A stretch of 64,000 nucleotides of DNA from Ascarosepion bandense. Its lineage: Eukaryota > Mollusca > Cephalopoda > Sepiida > Sepiidae. Positions 52,179 through 62,935 of this stretch are shown piece by piece; positions within the stretch are counted from its first letter, which is position 1; each line of letters begins with the position of its first letter. A model generated the notes under the pieces. It had not been told where the DNA came from, did not search any database, and was given only the letters and a program-made list of their open reading frames with translations. The stretch covers positions 480,001 to 544,000 of the forward strand of contig JBBBDQ010001276.1 in the NCBI GenBank assembly GCA_037127315.1. Direction: 5' to 3'. A program made the translations under genes and the position numbers.

Positions 52179-52215
<37 letters not shown>

Positions 52216-52760
52216 CGAGCTTTCATGCAGTGTGACGTTAGAGAAACGCATTACAAATTTATGAAATGCTTTTGCTATTTTTGGTAACTGTTGTCGTTGC
52301 TTAGCAAAGTTTTATGCCAACACAAGATAAAAAATCGTCGCTGATGGTGGATGTTTTCATGTTAACGTCCTTGTAACCTCTCTGAAGATGGCTCATGTGA
52401 GCCGAAAGCATAGAAACAATTTAATAAAAAATTATCCAAATGTTGGAAAATTTTTGTCTATATTTTCAGCTGAAATTAAAGCCAAAATACGATGTTTAGA
52501 ACGGCTCATGATTAAACTAAACATAATAGACATTCATTGTCTCTTATATTTAACAGTATATGTTTAGAAAAATATATATATATATTTAAACCGGCAAATG
52601 TTTACTGATAGATTCCAATTTTAGTTCTACATACTCACGCAGAAAGAAAGAAAAATACTGGATTTTAAAATTAAATACATATAGGCTAGGGTTAAATAGG
52701 GACTTAGGTGATTTGAATCTTTATAAATAGCTCGTTGAACTTTACGTTGATAAGAAATCG
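52095..52760 (+). mobile_element. PLE N-terminal relic with hammerhead-like motif, copy 1
   Basis: Shared with 55868-56460. It contains a TA tract, the motif at 52375-52420 (CUGAAGA, stem II UGGCUCA/UGAGCC, GAAA), then a frame with IKAKIRCLERLMIKHN and ICL. I read the frame as the N-terminus of a PLE protein downstream of its ribozyme-bearing leader. The cleavage triplet cannot be placed, so the ribozyme is only partly supported. Confidence 0.58.
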
Positions 52761-53059
52761 ACGCCAGTCTAGTTCTACGCTTAAAGTCTTTCTAAGAAGC
52801 AATTTCTGGGATAAAGGCAAATAGCGTTGACTAAAAATAATTTAAAATCGAATGTTTTTATCCCTGACACGCGGACGACTCTGACGCTGACCAGGAATTG
52901 CGATTTTATTAATGCAATAATTTGTTTGAAAACTTAAGATAAAGAAGTAATAAAAAAGAATCAAAACAATTTTGCTTGACTCAATTAGGTAAATGATTAG
53001 ATATTTATTTAAAAAAAAATGAAAAAAAAAAATTGTAATAATCTGAGTCAAGATAATGT

Positions 53060-53340
53060 TTTTCGTTTATCTGATAAAACCAGGCAGTTTCGTTTGAATA
53101 AGATTTTGATCGAAACAGCAGTATATTTGGGTTTATGCGTATACATCGGAATAGAAGCTTTACAAGATTCAGAACCTCTAAATAAAAACGAGTTCAGCGG
53201 CCATTGTGGTCAATATGACCTGTTGCAGGACCATGGCTATTGATTGTCGCATATGTAATCAATTCTGGCCGTTTTCCGGCTATGACAGACTGTACATTGT
53301 GGGTGTAGACCAAGGGAAATAATTCAAATTTAAGGATAAA
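53060..53340 (+). repeat. Dispersed repeat with shared reading frame, copy 2
   Basis: Plus-strand counterpart of 48140-48490. The shared block runs from CTGATAAAACCAGG through GTTCAGCGGCCATT and GCATATGTAATC. Confidence 0.5.
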
Positions 53341-53880
53341 AAAAGAGAAAAGAATTCCTTACTAATAAACATTTAGACAGGTTGAAGGAAATGTGTCGTA
53401 TTTCTGAAATACGATATATTTGACAAGGTCAGTTGACGGTTACAAGTGCTGTAAAAAAAGAAAAAAAAAAGAAAAAAAGAAGCATAATATAGCGAAGTCC
53501 GTAAATTGATTAATTTACAACCAAAGTGAAAGTGACACTTCCTGGTAAAAAAAAAAAAAAAAAAAAAAGTATACTCTATCTGTCACTGAAAAGTAGTCGG
53601 CAACATTTCCCTGTGTGAAACAATAAAATTGACCGCTAGATACCTAATTGCATTATTCTGCTTATTATTACAAAAAACAAAACAAAAACAAAACAAAAAC
53701 AAAAAAAAAAACAAAAACAAAAAACACAAACAACAAAAAAAACAAAAACAAACAAAAAAACAAACAAAAAAAAAGACAAAACTCTCACTCGCTAGAATAA
53801 TAGCTTTTGATTTTCAGTGTATAAACGTTTGGGGCTTATAAAAATGAAATATTATGTTTATAATTCCCAAAAATTCATAT
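53341..53880. repeat. A-rich low-complexity DNA
   Basis: Includes an AAAAC-type run at 53668-53775 and poly-A runs at 53455 and 53546. No other feature. Confidence 0.8.
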
Positions 53881-54200
53881 ATTGATTGATCCACTGACTT
53901 GAACCAAAGAACTGTGAGTTCAATACCTGGCTACAACAGTAGAGAACAAAGAACTTGAATCAAATGGATATAACAAAGAGAGACAGAAGTTCATGACTTA
54001 TGGAACGGGATCAATATACCCCAGTAAACGAAGTAAAGGGTTCAAATTCAGTTTGAAATTCCGATCACCTGAAGAAGGTCGGAGCATATACGGCCAAAAC
54101 TTTGTGAATATATCAACAAAGATGAGGACAACAGTCGGAATAATGTAAATAATAAAAACTTTGTTGACTATTTGAGGCAGAAACATATTTTTGGTCGTAA
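53880..54200 (+). repeat. Dispersed element with hammerhead-like motif, copy 1
   Basis: About 320 bp shared with 62185-62520 (CTTGAACCAAAGAACTGTGAG, CAATACC block, GAAATTCCGATCACC). The motif at 54063-54115 has CUGAAGA and stem II GGUCG/CGGCC, but GAAA has become AAAA. It is inactive by consensus. Confidence 0.6.
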
Positions 54201-54224
54201 GAAGAATTATTTTTTTGCGTGCGA

Positions 54225-54362
54225 GTATTCTTACTATTTAACTCATAGATGTGGGAGCAGATGAGTTCCTGTCTTTCTCAATAGTATTTGCGTCTAGGTG
54301 AACGTAATGAAGTGTAGTGGGATTCGAAGTCTGTTCTCCGATATCTCATTCCGAGTCACTAT
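54225..54362 (-). mobile_element. SINE-A 5' fragment, diverged
   Basis: Minus strand tRNA-like head to TTATGAGTTAAAT block, with many changes. Confidence 0.5.
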
Positions 54363-54384
54363 TTTTTACACCCCACTGGATACC

Positions 54385-54863
54385 CGTAGAGTTGTTATAT
54401 AATGGGTAACATGGGATAAATAAACAATTAAAAAATATAAATAAATAAATAAATAAAGGACTTCAGGTTCGGGATGTTTTGAGAGAAACATAGTCTTTCC
54501 TAGAAGATTCTGGACGATTCTAGAAGCATCTCGAACCGGAAACGGAAGTGTTTCCTACAAAAAAGAAAAAAAAAGAGGAAAAAAGTGATATCAAAGGAAG
54601 AGCTTTTTTTTCTCTTTTCTCATTCGAAAAAGTAAAAAAAAGAAAAACAAAAAAGAAAGAACATACACATAGAGCCACGAACCGTCAGTTCAGGCTGGCA
54701 CAAAAGCAGACGATAAACATTGGCTCTGCCACTCTATCTCACTCTCACCTATATAGGAACAAAGAATCGACACACGGAAGTTTACTGCTATTCAATATGT
54801 GCACGAAGAAAAAAATAACAACTAAACATTTCTTCTTAATTTCAAGTGTTGTTATATAATGGG
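54385..54863 (+). repeat. Direct duplication, unit 1
   Basis: From TATAATGGGTAACATGGG through AGGACTTCAGGTTCGGG, GATTCTGGACGATTCTAG and AGAGCCACGAACCGTCAG to TTCTTAATTTCAAG. Repeated at 55085-55575 with small insertions and deletions. Confidence 0.9.
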
Positions 54864-55084
54864 TCAGTCAGTTAAGTGCCATACGTGATACACGCTTGGG
54901 CGATCATGTCTCGAAAGATGACTGGGCAGAAGATTATCCCGCAGTAGGTTGCCATTGCTTTCTGCGGTAGACTGGTTGCCGACCAAGGCTATAGAACCCA
55001 GTCTGTCCTGCTATTTAACCCATAACTGGAAGGAAGAGACGGATTAATACCTTTCCGAATGGTATTTGTGCGAAAGTAAATACA
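54864..55084 (-). mobile_element. SINE-A between the duplicated units
   Basis: Minus strand, 5'-truncated (no head), 3' hairpin shortened. TATAATGGG occurs at about 54855 and 55086, which could be a target duplication or simply the start of each duplicated unit. Confidence 0.8.
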
Positions 55085-55580
55085 ATATAATGGGCAACAT
55101 GGGATAAATAAACAATTAAAAAATGTAAATAAATAAATAAATAAATAAAGGACTTCAGGTTCGGGATGTTTTGAGAGAAACATAGTCTTTCCTATAAGAT
55201 TCTGGACGATTCTAGAAGCATCTCGAGCCGGAAACAGAAGTGTTCCCTACAAAGAAAAAAAAAGAAGAAAAAAGTGATATCAAAGGAAACGCTTTTTCTC
55301 TTTTCTCCCTTCATTCAATAAAGTAAAAAAAAGAAAAACAAAAAAGAAAGAACACATAGAGCCACGAACCGTCAGTTCAGGCTGTCACAAAAGCAGACGA
55401 TAAACATTGGCTCTGCCATTCTATCTCTCTCACACCTATACTGCTTTTTCCAAGGCTGTCAGGCAGCAGAAAGAAGAAAAAGAGGAACAAAGAATCCACA
55501 CACGGAAGTTTACTGCTATTCAATTTGTGCACGTAGAAAAAAATAACGGCTAAACATTTCTTCTTAAATTCAAGAAACTG
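55085..55580 (+). repeat. Direct duplication, unit 2
   Basis: Second copy of 54385-54863, about 90% alike by eye, with a 50-bp insertion near 55440-55490 (CTGCTTTTTCCAAGGCTG). Confidence 0.9.
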
Positions 55581-55867
55581 AACTCTTGACAAATGTCGTT
55601 ACACAGCAAAACCTTCTGATGACTACATAACTTGATGTAATAAATTAATTAATAAATAACGTAATTATTATTATAAAAAGAAGTGAGATTTATCTTTCAA
55701 TTGCTGTTCAACCTTCTGAACTTTCAAAATGTGGGCAATTTTGTTTATGTTTGGCACAGAATATCATCGCTGCAGGGTGACGTAAATGATTCCAGTTTAT
55801 TGAAAGGAAATATCTTCGATTTCCGCACACTTTCAATAATGGCGGTAAAACTGGCTGTAAGTTTTAT

Positions 55868-56460
55868 TTAAGATTCAAATTAATATATTTTATCATTTCA
55901 CACCGAGTCAGTAATCTTGAACCAGATCATATATATATATATATATATATATATTTCGAGCTTTCACGCAGTGTGACGTTATAGAAACGCATTACAAATT
56001 TATGAAATGCTTTTGCTATTTTTGGTAACTGTTATCGTTGCTTAGCAAAGTTTTATGCCAACACAAGATAAAATCGTCGCTGATGGTGGATGTTTTCATG
56101 TTAACGTCCCTGTAACCTCTTGTGAGCCGAAAGCATAGAAACAATTTAATAAAAAATTATCCAAATGTTGGAAAATTTTTGTCTATATTTTCACCTGAAA
56201 TTAAAGCCAAAATACGATGTTTAGAACGGCTCATGATTAAACATAATAGACATTCATTGTCTCTTATATTTAACAGTATATGTTTAGAAAAAAAAATATA
56301 TTTAAACCGGCAAATATTTACTGATAGATTCCAATTTTAGTTCTATATACTCACGCAGAAAGAAAGAAAAATACTGGATTTTAAAATTAAATACGTATAG
56401 GCTAGGGTTAAATAGGGACTTAGGTGATTTGAATCTTTATAAATATTTCAATAGTTAAAC
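55868..56460 (+). mobile_element. PLE N-terminal relic, copy 2
   Basis: Second copy of 52095-52735. The hammerhead core is deleted here: about 16 bases covering CUGAAGA and half of stem II are missing near 56119. Frame 56122-56340 encodes IKAKIRCLERLMIKHN, SLSLIFNSICLEKK, the presumed PLE N-terminus. Confidence 0.58.
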
Positions 56461-56479
56461 AATTTTTAGGTACACTTAA

Positions 56480-56775
56480 AAAGATTTTCTTTAAAACAAC
56501 ATTTAAAAGTATGATTAGAGATAGGTTTACGTTTACAAATATTAAAAAACTCTATCGCTTTTTACGTTACGTGATGTAAACATCTCTTGACGAAACGCTC
56601 TCGCGACGGACGCTTCTAGTTTAAATTTTAAAATCATTTGTTTCTGATGAAAGGCCGAGGCCGGTCTGAAATATCAAATATAATAATAGAAATAAATAAA
56701 TACTGTTAAAAAAATACATTTTTAAACTTACAACTTTTTAGTAGTTTTTCCTATACATATTAAGATAGTATACGT
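56480..56775 (+). mobile_element. PLE-linked repeat with hammerhead-like motif
   Basis: Continues from the PLE relic. 56634-56705 reads CUGAUGA (56644-56650), stem II AGGCCG/CGGUCU, GAAA (56668-56671), stem III AUAU-CAA-AUAU. Stem I could use AUUUGUUU/AAAUAAAU at some distance, leaving the cleavage nucleotide uncertain. Same family as 6640 and 28975. Confidence 0.5.
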
Positions 56776-57252
56776 GGATCATCATTATGCTATATGTTCA
56801 TCGGGACTTAATAATTTGTTTCTCATGTACACACCAACAGGAGTTGAACAGGATTCATTGTATTCTTGTTAATAATGGTTTTCCGGCTAATATTGTTGAG
56901 CGCACAATAGAACGGAAGTTAGATAACTTTAACATGCCCCCAAAATTTGGCCCTAGTCTGTGTCCCGATTTATCTGAAATTACTTTGGCTTGGCAGAAAA
57001 TCTAAACTTTTAAGTGATAGTTTCCACTAATGTCTCCGCTATTTTCTTTTTAGCCAAATTACGTGTTGTTTTTGGCACCCGTCGATTTTGCCATCATTTT
57101 CTAATCATAAAGTGTCTGTCCTATCATAAGTAAAGTTTGCTCACCTATAAGTTCAGATGCTAGTGCGAAGCTGAGTATATAGGGCGGATGAGTCTCAGAT
57201 TGGAATCGAGAATACGCCAACACGTTCCCAAATATGCTAGATTACATTTACG

Positions 57253-57567
57253 TAGGATGTGCGTTGTGGTGCATTGGATATCGGCTCGGAACGAGAAATC
57301 GGTGAGCCGAGTTCGAATTCCAGCTGAATTCATTGCATTCACTTACGCGCAAATACCCTTGGGAAAGGTATTAATCCATCTCTTCCTTCCAGTTATGGGT
57401 TAAATAACAGGACAGATTGGATTCTATAGCCTTGGTCGGCAACCAATCTACCGCAGAAAGCAATGGCAACCTACTGCGGGATAATCTTCTGCCTAGTCAG
57501 TCATGTCTCTTTCGAGATATGATCGCCCAAGCGTGTATCACGTATGGCACTTAACTGACTGACCGAT
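57253..57567 (+). mobile_element. SINE-A, full length (best plus-strand copy)
   Basis: Head GGATGTGCGTTGTGGTGCAT, B box GAGTTCGAATTCC, body, hairpin (CATGTCTC/GAGATATG) and CACTTAACTGACTGACC end. Good reference for the family. Confidence 0.92.
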
Positions 57568-57790
57568 GGCAACAAATGTGAGAACAATAGTCCGAATAAT
57601 GTAAATACTGTAAATATTATCTCATCTCAGAAATATAGACAAATAGAATGATTTATTATTAAACGTCGTACAAATGGCAACCAAGATTAGGACAATAGTC
57701 CGAATAATGTAAATACTGTAAATACTACATCATCTCAGAAATATAGACAAATACGAAAAATGACATTTATAGTAAAATGACCAAGAATAC
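57568..57790 (+). repeat. Tandem duplication, about 110-bp unit
   Basis: ATGGCAAC...AATAGTCCGAATAATGTAAA...CTCAGAAATATAGACAAATA occurs twice (57566 and 57675). Its words also occur at 62426-62470, beside the hammerhead there, so this is an expanded piece of that element. Confidence 0.85.
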
Positions 57791-57904
57791 ATATTTATAG
57801 TAGAATTATCAATACTGTTTATAGCAGAAGGAACAAACTACGTTTTGCCTGCAGTTGAAGCCATAAAATTATGGTTAAAATATTTAGATTTGGCATTAAA
57901 TAAC

Positions 57905-58435
57905 CAATAGATAAGCGTGTATCACGTATGGCATTGAACTGACTGATCTGGATAAAAGGATTGAATAGCAAGACAAATTGGGTTCTATAGCCTTGGTTGG
58001 CAATTAGTCTAACGCAGAAAGTAATGGCAACCTGCTACGGGAAAAATCTTCTTCGAAGTCTATCATGTCTCTTTCGAGACATGATCGCCCAGGCGTGTAT
58101 CACGTATGGCACTTAACTGACTGACTGAAACTAAGAGTTAGAAACATGATGTAGCTACTGGGCATAAAGTGGAGGATCAATTTTATATTGTTATGAAGTA
58201 ATAAATTGATCCCCCACTAATTGCTACTTAATAATATAATGCATCTCTTTCCTCTCTAACTATGAGGCAAATAATAGGACAGATTGTGTTCTATAGCCTT
58301 GGCTAGCAACCAATCTACCACAGAAAGCAATGGCAACCTACTGCGGGATAATCTTCTGCCCAGTCAGTCATGTCTCTTTCGAGACATGATCGCCCAAGCG
58401 TGTATCACGTATGGCACTCAACTGACTGACTGACA
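57905..58435 (+). mobile_element. SINE-A headless multimer
   Basis: Three SINE-A 3' pieces in direct order: a short end (57913-57945), a 3' half to 58130, the linker, and a second 3' half to 58435. The linker arms here read GGAGGATCAATTT (58171-58183) and AAATTGATCCCCC (58203-58215); AA/TT replaces AG/CT of the other copies in both arms. Confidence 0.85.
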
Positions 58436-58732
58436 TTTACGTAATCATACTCGTGTGTCGCAATCAAGACACGAGTCAGCAATTAGACAACAAAATGAGT
58501 CATGCTCGCCACGTTTTACGACTGACTTATTTTCTATTTTGCACGAAACTAGATCCAAATGTCATTTATTTTATTTTGGGAGCCTTATGCCTGAAATTAT
58601 TGCAGCCATCATTTTCCGAGCAAAAGGACAACATTTTTCGAGTTCTCCATTTATTTATAAATATGTGAGCGATCATTTTTCTCTTTTATGCTCTGCTGGT
58701 TCATTTATCTATTTTCTTTATTTACGCATTTG

Positions 58733-58849
58733 GCTTACGGCCTATCACGTTGAATACACCGGTTCTCGTTCGATCACCGAAGTTAAGCAACGTTGAGCCT
58801 GGTCAGAACTTAGATGGGTGACCGCTTGGGAATACCAGGTGCTGTAAGC
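58733..58849 (+). rRNA. 5S rRNA-derived segment, complete
   Basis: 117 bases, close to the 119-121 of animal 5S rRNA. GCTTAC at the start pairs perfectly with GTAAGC at the end, so the terminal helix is intact. Internal 5S blocks GTTGAATACACCGGTTCTCG, GATCACCGAAGTTAAGC and GATGGGTGACCGCTTGGG are in order. Several substitutions from the usual sequence (for example TTGAGCC for TCGGGCC) fit a SINE head and not an array gene. The internal promoter could drive polymerase III transcription. Confidence 0.88.
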
Positions 58850-59223
58850 GTATGATGACGGATGTGCGTTGTGGTGCAGTGGATATTGGCTCAGAAAGGG
58901 AAATCGGTGAGCCGAGTTCGAATTCCAGTTGAATACCGTGCATTCACTTAAGCACTGGTACCCTTGGGAAAAGTATTAATGCGTCCCTTCCCTCCAGTTA
59001 TGGGTTAAATAACAAGGGTAGGACTTGGAGACCCAGCCCTTAAAAACAAATCCTAATGAATCTTGATACTCGAAAAGAAAAAAGTATTACTAAACACAAA
59101 ATTTATATAAAAAACAACAATAAATTATTGAAAGAAAAAGGTATTACCAGCAATAAATAAATAAATAAAGTTTAGTTGGCAATAAATGACCCGCCGAGGT
59201 TGATTTGCCATAAAAACAACCAG
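58733..59223 (+). mobile_element. SINE-5S composite, copy 2
   Basis: 5S-like head (58733-58849), tRNA-like SINE-A-type head and body (58858-59020, stopping at GGGTTAAATAACA), then the same tail as copy 1 (AATCCTAATGAATCTTG... to AAAACAACCAGCC). The SINE-A 3' hairpin part is absent in both copies, so the tail defines the family. About 490 bp. Confidence 0.85.
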
Positions 59224-59229
59224 CCAATT

Positions 59230-59475
59230 ATTTACGCATTTATTTACTTTCTTAATTTTACGTTTTCATATTAATCGTAATTTTAAACATGCTCCAGCCT
59301 TATTATCTGTATTAATTCTTCTCCATCTAGTCAACGATTGGTCCTTGAGAAAGCGTTGGCCGAATGGCAGCCTAGGTCCTAATATTATTAAAAAGAAAAA
59401 AATTAGCATAAAATTGTTTTTATTTCGATCTGTACTTCTGTTCTGTGGTATCAAGTCATTCTTCTGATATATATA
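59230..59475 (+). repeat. PLE-linked dispersed repeat, copy 2
   Basis: Matches 36043-36250. Contains GAGAAAGCGTTGGCCGAAT and AGGCAGCC-like wording of a decayed hammerhead. Confidence 0.45.
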
Positions 59476-59499
59476 TATACAGGTTTCATTGAATAATAT

Positions 59500-59950
59500 A
59501 GACAAGTTCTGTCTATTTATTTTGTGTAAGATCCTTTCGTATGATCTGATTAGCTTGATAGTGTTGTCATGGAAAGACGACAAGAAATCGCAATAATTGT
59601 TGATTTTTTTATCAGGTTTGAGCTTTCGGCTTACATAAGGTTGAACATTTAATGTTCAGTGAACATAGAACATTTAAATTATTATTAAAAGAGTGGAGTT
59701 ATACAGAGAAAATTAGACAGGTCCATTTTTTGTGTCACACATGGCTGTAGGCCGAGAAGGAATGGTGGTAGTGGGTTTTTTGTTCAATTGTTCAATTTCT
59801 TGTCGTGTTTCCATGACAACACTATCAAGCTAATCAGATCATACGAACGGATCTTACACAAAATAAATAGACAGAACTTGTTTATATTATTCAATGAAAC
59901 CTGTATTAATGAAAACATGCTGCCAAAATACACACAATATATATATATAT
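59500..59950. mobile_element. Palindrome of two PLE N-terminal pieces
   Basis: The minus-strand frame near 59583-59480 and the plus-strand frame near 59810-59935 both encode DNTIKLIRSYERILHKINRQ, then FNETC. The arms are inverted around a centre (59600-59780) containing GAGCTTTCGGCTTAC, a decayed ribozyme strand. Parallel to the palindrome at 24480-24865 but from a different PLE family. Confidence 0.6.
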
Positions 59951-59962
59951 CTGAATAAAGAC

Positions 59963-60004
59963 GGAAGCTGATGATGGTTTGCCTGAAAATAGGCCTATAC
60001 TTCC
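59963..60004 (+). ncRNA. Compact hammerhead ribozyme
   Basis: Stem I GGAAG/CUUCC (5 pairs), CUGAUGA (59968-59974), stem II GG-UUUG-CC, GAAA with one extra A, stem III AUAGG/CCUAU (self-complementary), A, cleavage expected after 59999. Homologue at 7921-7960 (-) shares core, stem I and stem III. Confidence 0.65.
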
Positions 60005-60039
60005 AATTTACCATGAAATAACGCGTCTGCCTAAATTTT

Positions 60040-60838
60040 TTCTTATATTTGCTCTATGGACCAGGATTGCCTCCCAGAGAGTAAAACACTACGCCTCCTT
60101 GGTCTCACACTTTCAGCGGACCTCAAGTGGAATGACTATATCAAATCAATTGCTAAATACGCAGCTATGAAAGTCGGTTCTTTGTGCAGGGCCCAGATGG
60201 TATTTTCCGTCTGAATCTATCCTGCACATTTATAAATCTACCATCCGCCTGTGCATTGAATACTGTTGCCATATCTGGTCGGGTGCCCCTGCTATTTTCC
60301 TTGGACTTCTCGACAAGGTACAGCGGAGGGTCTGTAATGTGATCGATACCGACTTAGCAGACTGCCTGCATTCTCTCTCTCACCGGCGCGACGTGGCTTC
60401 CCTGTGTCTCTTCTATAAATACTTTCATGGCTTTGCTCCGATGAACTTAGATCACTGGTGCCCCCTAGGTTCGAATTTGCACGAGAAACTAGATTAGCAA
60501 CTAGATCCCACCCTTTTACAGTGAAACCGATAAAATGCAACCGCAACTTCTATTCCAACAGTTTCTTTTCTCGTACTACTCGACTGTGGAATTCTCTTCC
60601 ACATGACTGCTTCCCCGACGGCTACAATCTCCAGGAGTTTAAATGTAAGGTCAATAGACACCTCCTAACTAACTAGCTTCCATTCTTTCAAACACTCTTC
60701 CCATTCTCCAAACTACCTATCACCCCCCTTCTGACATTTCTTATATCTAACCACTCTTTCTATTTACCTTCCCCTATGTAGCTCCAAGCGCAATAGTGGC
60801 AGTGGAATGCCTTGCTTGGGGTGAAACGATTAAAAAAA
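60040..60838 (+). pseudogene. LINE-J, long 3' fragment
   Basis: Starts further 5' than the other copies (LLGLTLSADLKWNDYI), then IRLCIEYCCHIWSGAPAIF, LSHRRDVASLCLFYKY, RLWNSLPHDCFPDGYN, NRHLLTN, 3' region and TTGCTTGGGGTGAAACGATT plus A run. Frameshifts near 60200 and 60435. Confidence 0.82.
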
Positions 60839-60941
60839 GAATGTATTTATATACATATATATTTAGAGCTCTCTTAGAGAGTTATCCTACCACTGTATGT
60901 ACAGGATACTCCTTTAGATTCTTCTATATCTACACCGTATG

Positions 60942-60944
<3 letters not shown>

Positions 60945-60984
<40 letters not shown>
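60945..60984. repeat. TA microsatellite
   Basis: TA tract. The reading frame around it is low complexity. Confidence 0.95.
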
Positions 60985-60986
<2 letters not shown>

Positions 60987-61097
60987 CATAGTACACTTGG
61001 TATACAATCCAGGTAAATTCTGATAGAGACGAACTCAAGAGAACTTATTTAATTCTACAGAGTAATATAATTTATAAAAGATTTTAGATTATTACAA

Positions 61098-61153
61098 TGG
61101 GTAATACATATTTCAACGCGTCCCGTTGTTATTGTCGCGGCTCGTCAGACCCA
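61098..61153 (-). ncRNA. Hammerhead ribozyme, N7 = C type
   Basis: Minus strand: stem I UGGGU/ACCCA (5 pairs), CUGACGA, a stem II with CGCG/CGCG at some distance from the core, GAAA, stem III AUA-UG-UAU, cleavage nucleotide U. Core complete; stem II is imperfect next to the core in this copy. Confidence 0.6.
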
Positions 61154-61255
61154 AATGGTACAACCGTTGGTCCAAGGACCAACGGTTGTAGCGATAATAA
61201 CATCAGGCGCGGTGAAATATGTATTACCCATTGTAGGACCAATTGTTGTACCATT

Positions 61256-61312
61256 TGAGTCTGACGAGCCGCGATAATAACATCAGGACGCGGTGAAATA
61301 TGTATTATCCAT
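61256..61312 (+). ncRNA. Hammerhead ribozyme, partner copy
   Basis: CUGACGA at 61261-61267, stem II GCCGCG/CGCGGU (6 pairs, closing G-U), GAAA, stem III AUA-UG-UAU, nucleotide U. Stem I is weaker than in the partner. The two copies complement each other: each is strong where the other is weak. Confidence 0.6.
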
Positions 61313-61326
61313 TGTAATAATCTAAA

Positions 61327-61379
<53 letters not shown>

Positions 61380-62075
61380 GCGAGCATAAAGATCAGAACG
61401 ATGTTAAGAAAAAGTCTAAATTTGAAAGAACTTTTTATTTTAAAGCTTCAAAGAACATTTTATTAAGGAAAAAAAAACATATAAAAGTAAATTATATAAT
61501 TCCAAAATTTAAAGCTTGATAAACTTATTTCGATAATTTATAAAAATAATTATATAATATTCGAAAAAATAGATGCTCAAAATCATGAGAACGATTAACA
61601 AAATCATACTATTATAATGGATACATCATATCCAAATGAAAATAGAGTTCATAATTCATTAGTACTTAAACGCTATTTTCTCTCCAAACTTACCTGTTCT
61701 TTGCAGCTATGGAATCGCAAACAAGGAACTGGAAACGAAATAATACTGACTATATCACTTGAGCACGACCAACAATTAAACCATGACCTCTTCAAATCTA
61801 GGGTGAGTAGTTATTTTTTTCTGTAGAGCCCCGAGAACTTCCTTTTTTGCCCTTTCTTACGCTAATACATCCCCACACAGTAAACCTCTATCGTGAATGG
61901 CCCTTGGTAGATTTCATTACCTTCAAGATTTTGAAACAAGAGTTTTGGTTGTTTGTTTTTTATTTTTTATTTTTTTTACAGTTTATCAGTTTTTTGAAGG
62001 TTATTTAAAGCCATAAAATATTCTTTAAATGGTAAGTTTTTAGATGGTATATTAATTATTTACTGATACGAATTA
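61380..62075. other. AT-rich DNA, unassigned
   Basis: A frame at 61617-61826 contains LTISLEHDQQLNHDLFKSR, somewhat like a LINE C-terminal tail (LEHDQ...FKSRV) but too short to assign. Confidence 0.4.
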
Positions 62076-62077
62076 AC

Positions 62078-62175
62078 CCATACGTGGGAGAACAAGCGGA
62101 TTCATACATTTCCCAAGGGTATTATATGTAAGTGAACATAACAAACCCAACTGGAATTAGAACTCTTCAGGTGCT
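62078..62175 (-). mobile_element. SINE-A fragment, diverged
   Basis: Minus strand middle part of SINE-A (GGGTTTGTTATGTTCACTTA, ACCCTTGGGAAATG). Confidence 0.55.
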
Positions 62176-62184
62176 AGGAATTGG

Positions 62185-62520
62185 ATATAAATGTTGATTA
62201 GTTCCTGTGACTTGACCCAAAGAGTTGTGAGTTCAATACAAGGCTACAGCAATGGTGAACAAGTAACTTGAAGGGTTAGAGGGAGATAACTCGTGATTTT
62301 CAATCGAAGCATTACTACGCAAGAAATGAGAATGATATACCCTACTGATTGTAATAAAGGGTTTGGTTCGAAATTCTTAGCACCTGAAGAAGGCCGGAGC
62401 GTACAACGGCCGAAACGTCGTACAAATGGCAACAAAGATGAGGACAATAGTCCGAATAATGCAAATACTGCAGAATATATTGCATATTTAAACTGAAATT
62501 CAAAAGTAAAAAGATATTCT
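62185..62520 (+). repeat. Dispersed element with hammerhead, copy 2
   Basis: Homologous to 53880-54200. The part after the ribozyme (GGCAACAAAGATGAGGACAATAG) is repeated at 57566-57790. Confidence 0.65.
62380..62430 (+). ncRNA. Hammerhead-like ribozyme
   Basis: CUGAAGA (62385-62391), one extra A, stem II GGCCG/CGGCC (5 pairs), GAAA (62413-62416), short stem III AC-GUC-GU, triplet GUA ending 62423. Stem I pairing next to the core was not found, which lowers confidence. Confidence 0.5.
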
Positions 62521-62935
62521 CCAAAATACAATGAGCACAACAGGACTGGCCACGCTGAACACCGTTTCAACCACACCAGTAACGTGTTAGAACTCAAGCA
62601 ACAACACAGAATTACTCAAGCCATTTATACAAGGCAAAGATTGTACGACTCAGTGATAAATGTAGCTTTCTAAACTTGTCCGATCACGAACTCATTGACG
62701 ACCAAATATAATACTTGAATATCGTCTCGATTTACCATCTTCAACCAAGATACGACCCCATTCAAAATAAAATTGAAATCGAAACATTCTACCAATTAAT
62801 CAAACAGCTAACAACAGAAAAATTAATTAAAGTGTTCCCCAAACTGAGTAATCTTCTAAAAGCAGAAGGTTTGAAGGTCCTGGGCATGACGGTAAACAGC
62901 ATCCGACAGCAAGACCACTGATTAGGAGATTGTGA
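62521..62935 (+). pseudogene. Possible PLE-related coding relic
   Basis: A frame at 62715-62921 (FYQLIKQLTTEKLIKVFP...) follows broken pieces reading LIDDQI. Position after a ribozyme-bearing leader suggests a transposon protein, but no motif identifies it. Confidence 0.3.

Larger units (their letters stand above)
61060..61375. mobile_element. Palindrome with two hammerheads
   Basis: Outer arms TAAAAGATTTTAGATTATTAC and its inverse at 61313-61333. Within are inverted copies of ACCAACGGTTG and of the hammerhead. A partial third copy (61185-61240) lies between them. TA tract at the right edge. Confidence 0.8.

Noticed and set aside
58733..58849. Functional 5S rRNA gene
   Set aside because: Single copy with several core substitutions, fused to a SINE body and tail that are repeated at another locus.
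61617..61826. LINE C-terminal domain
   Set aside because: A few residues resemble a LINE tail but the match is too short to call.
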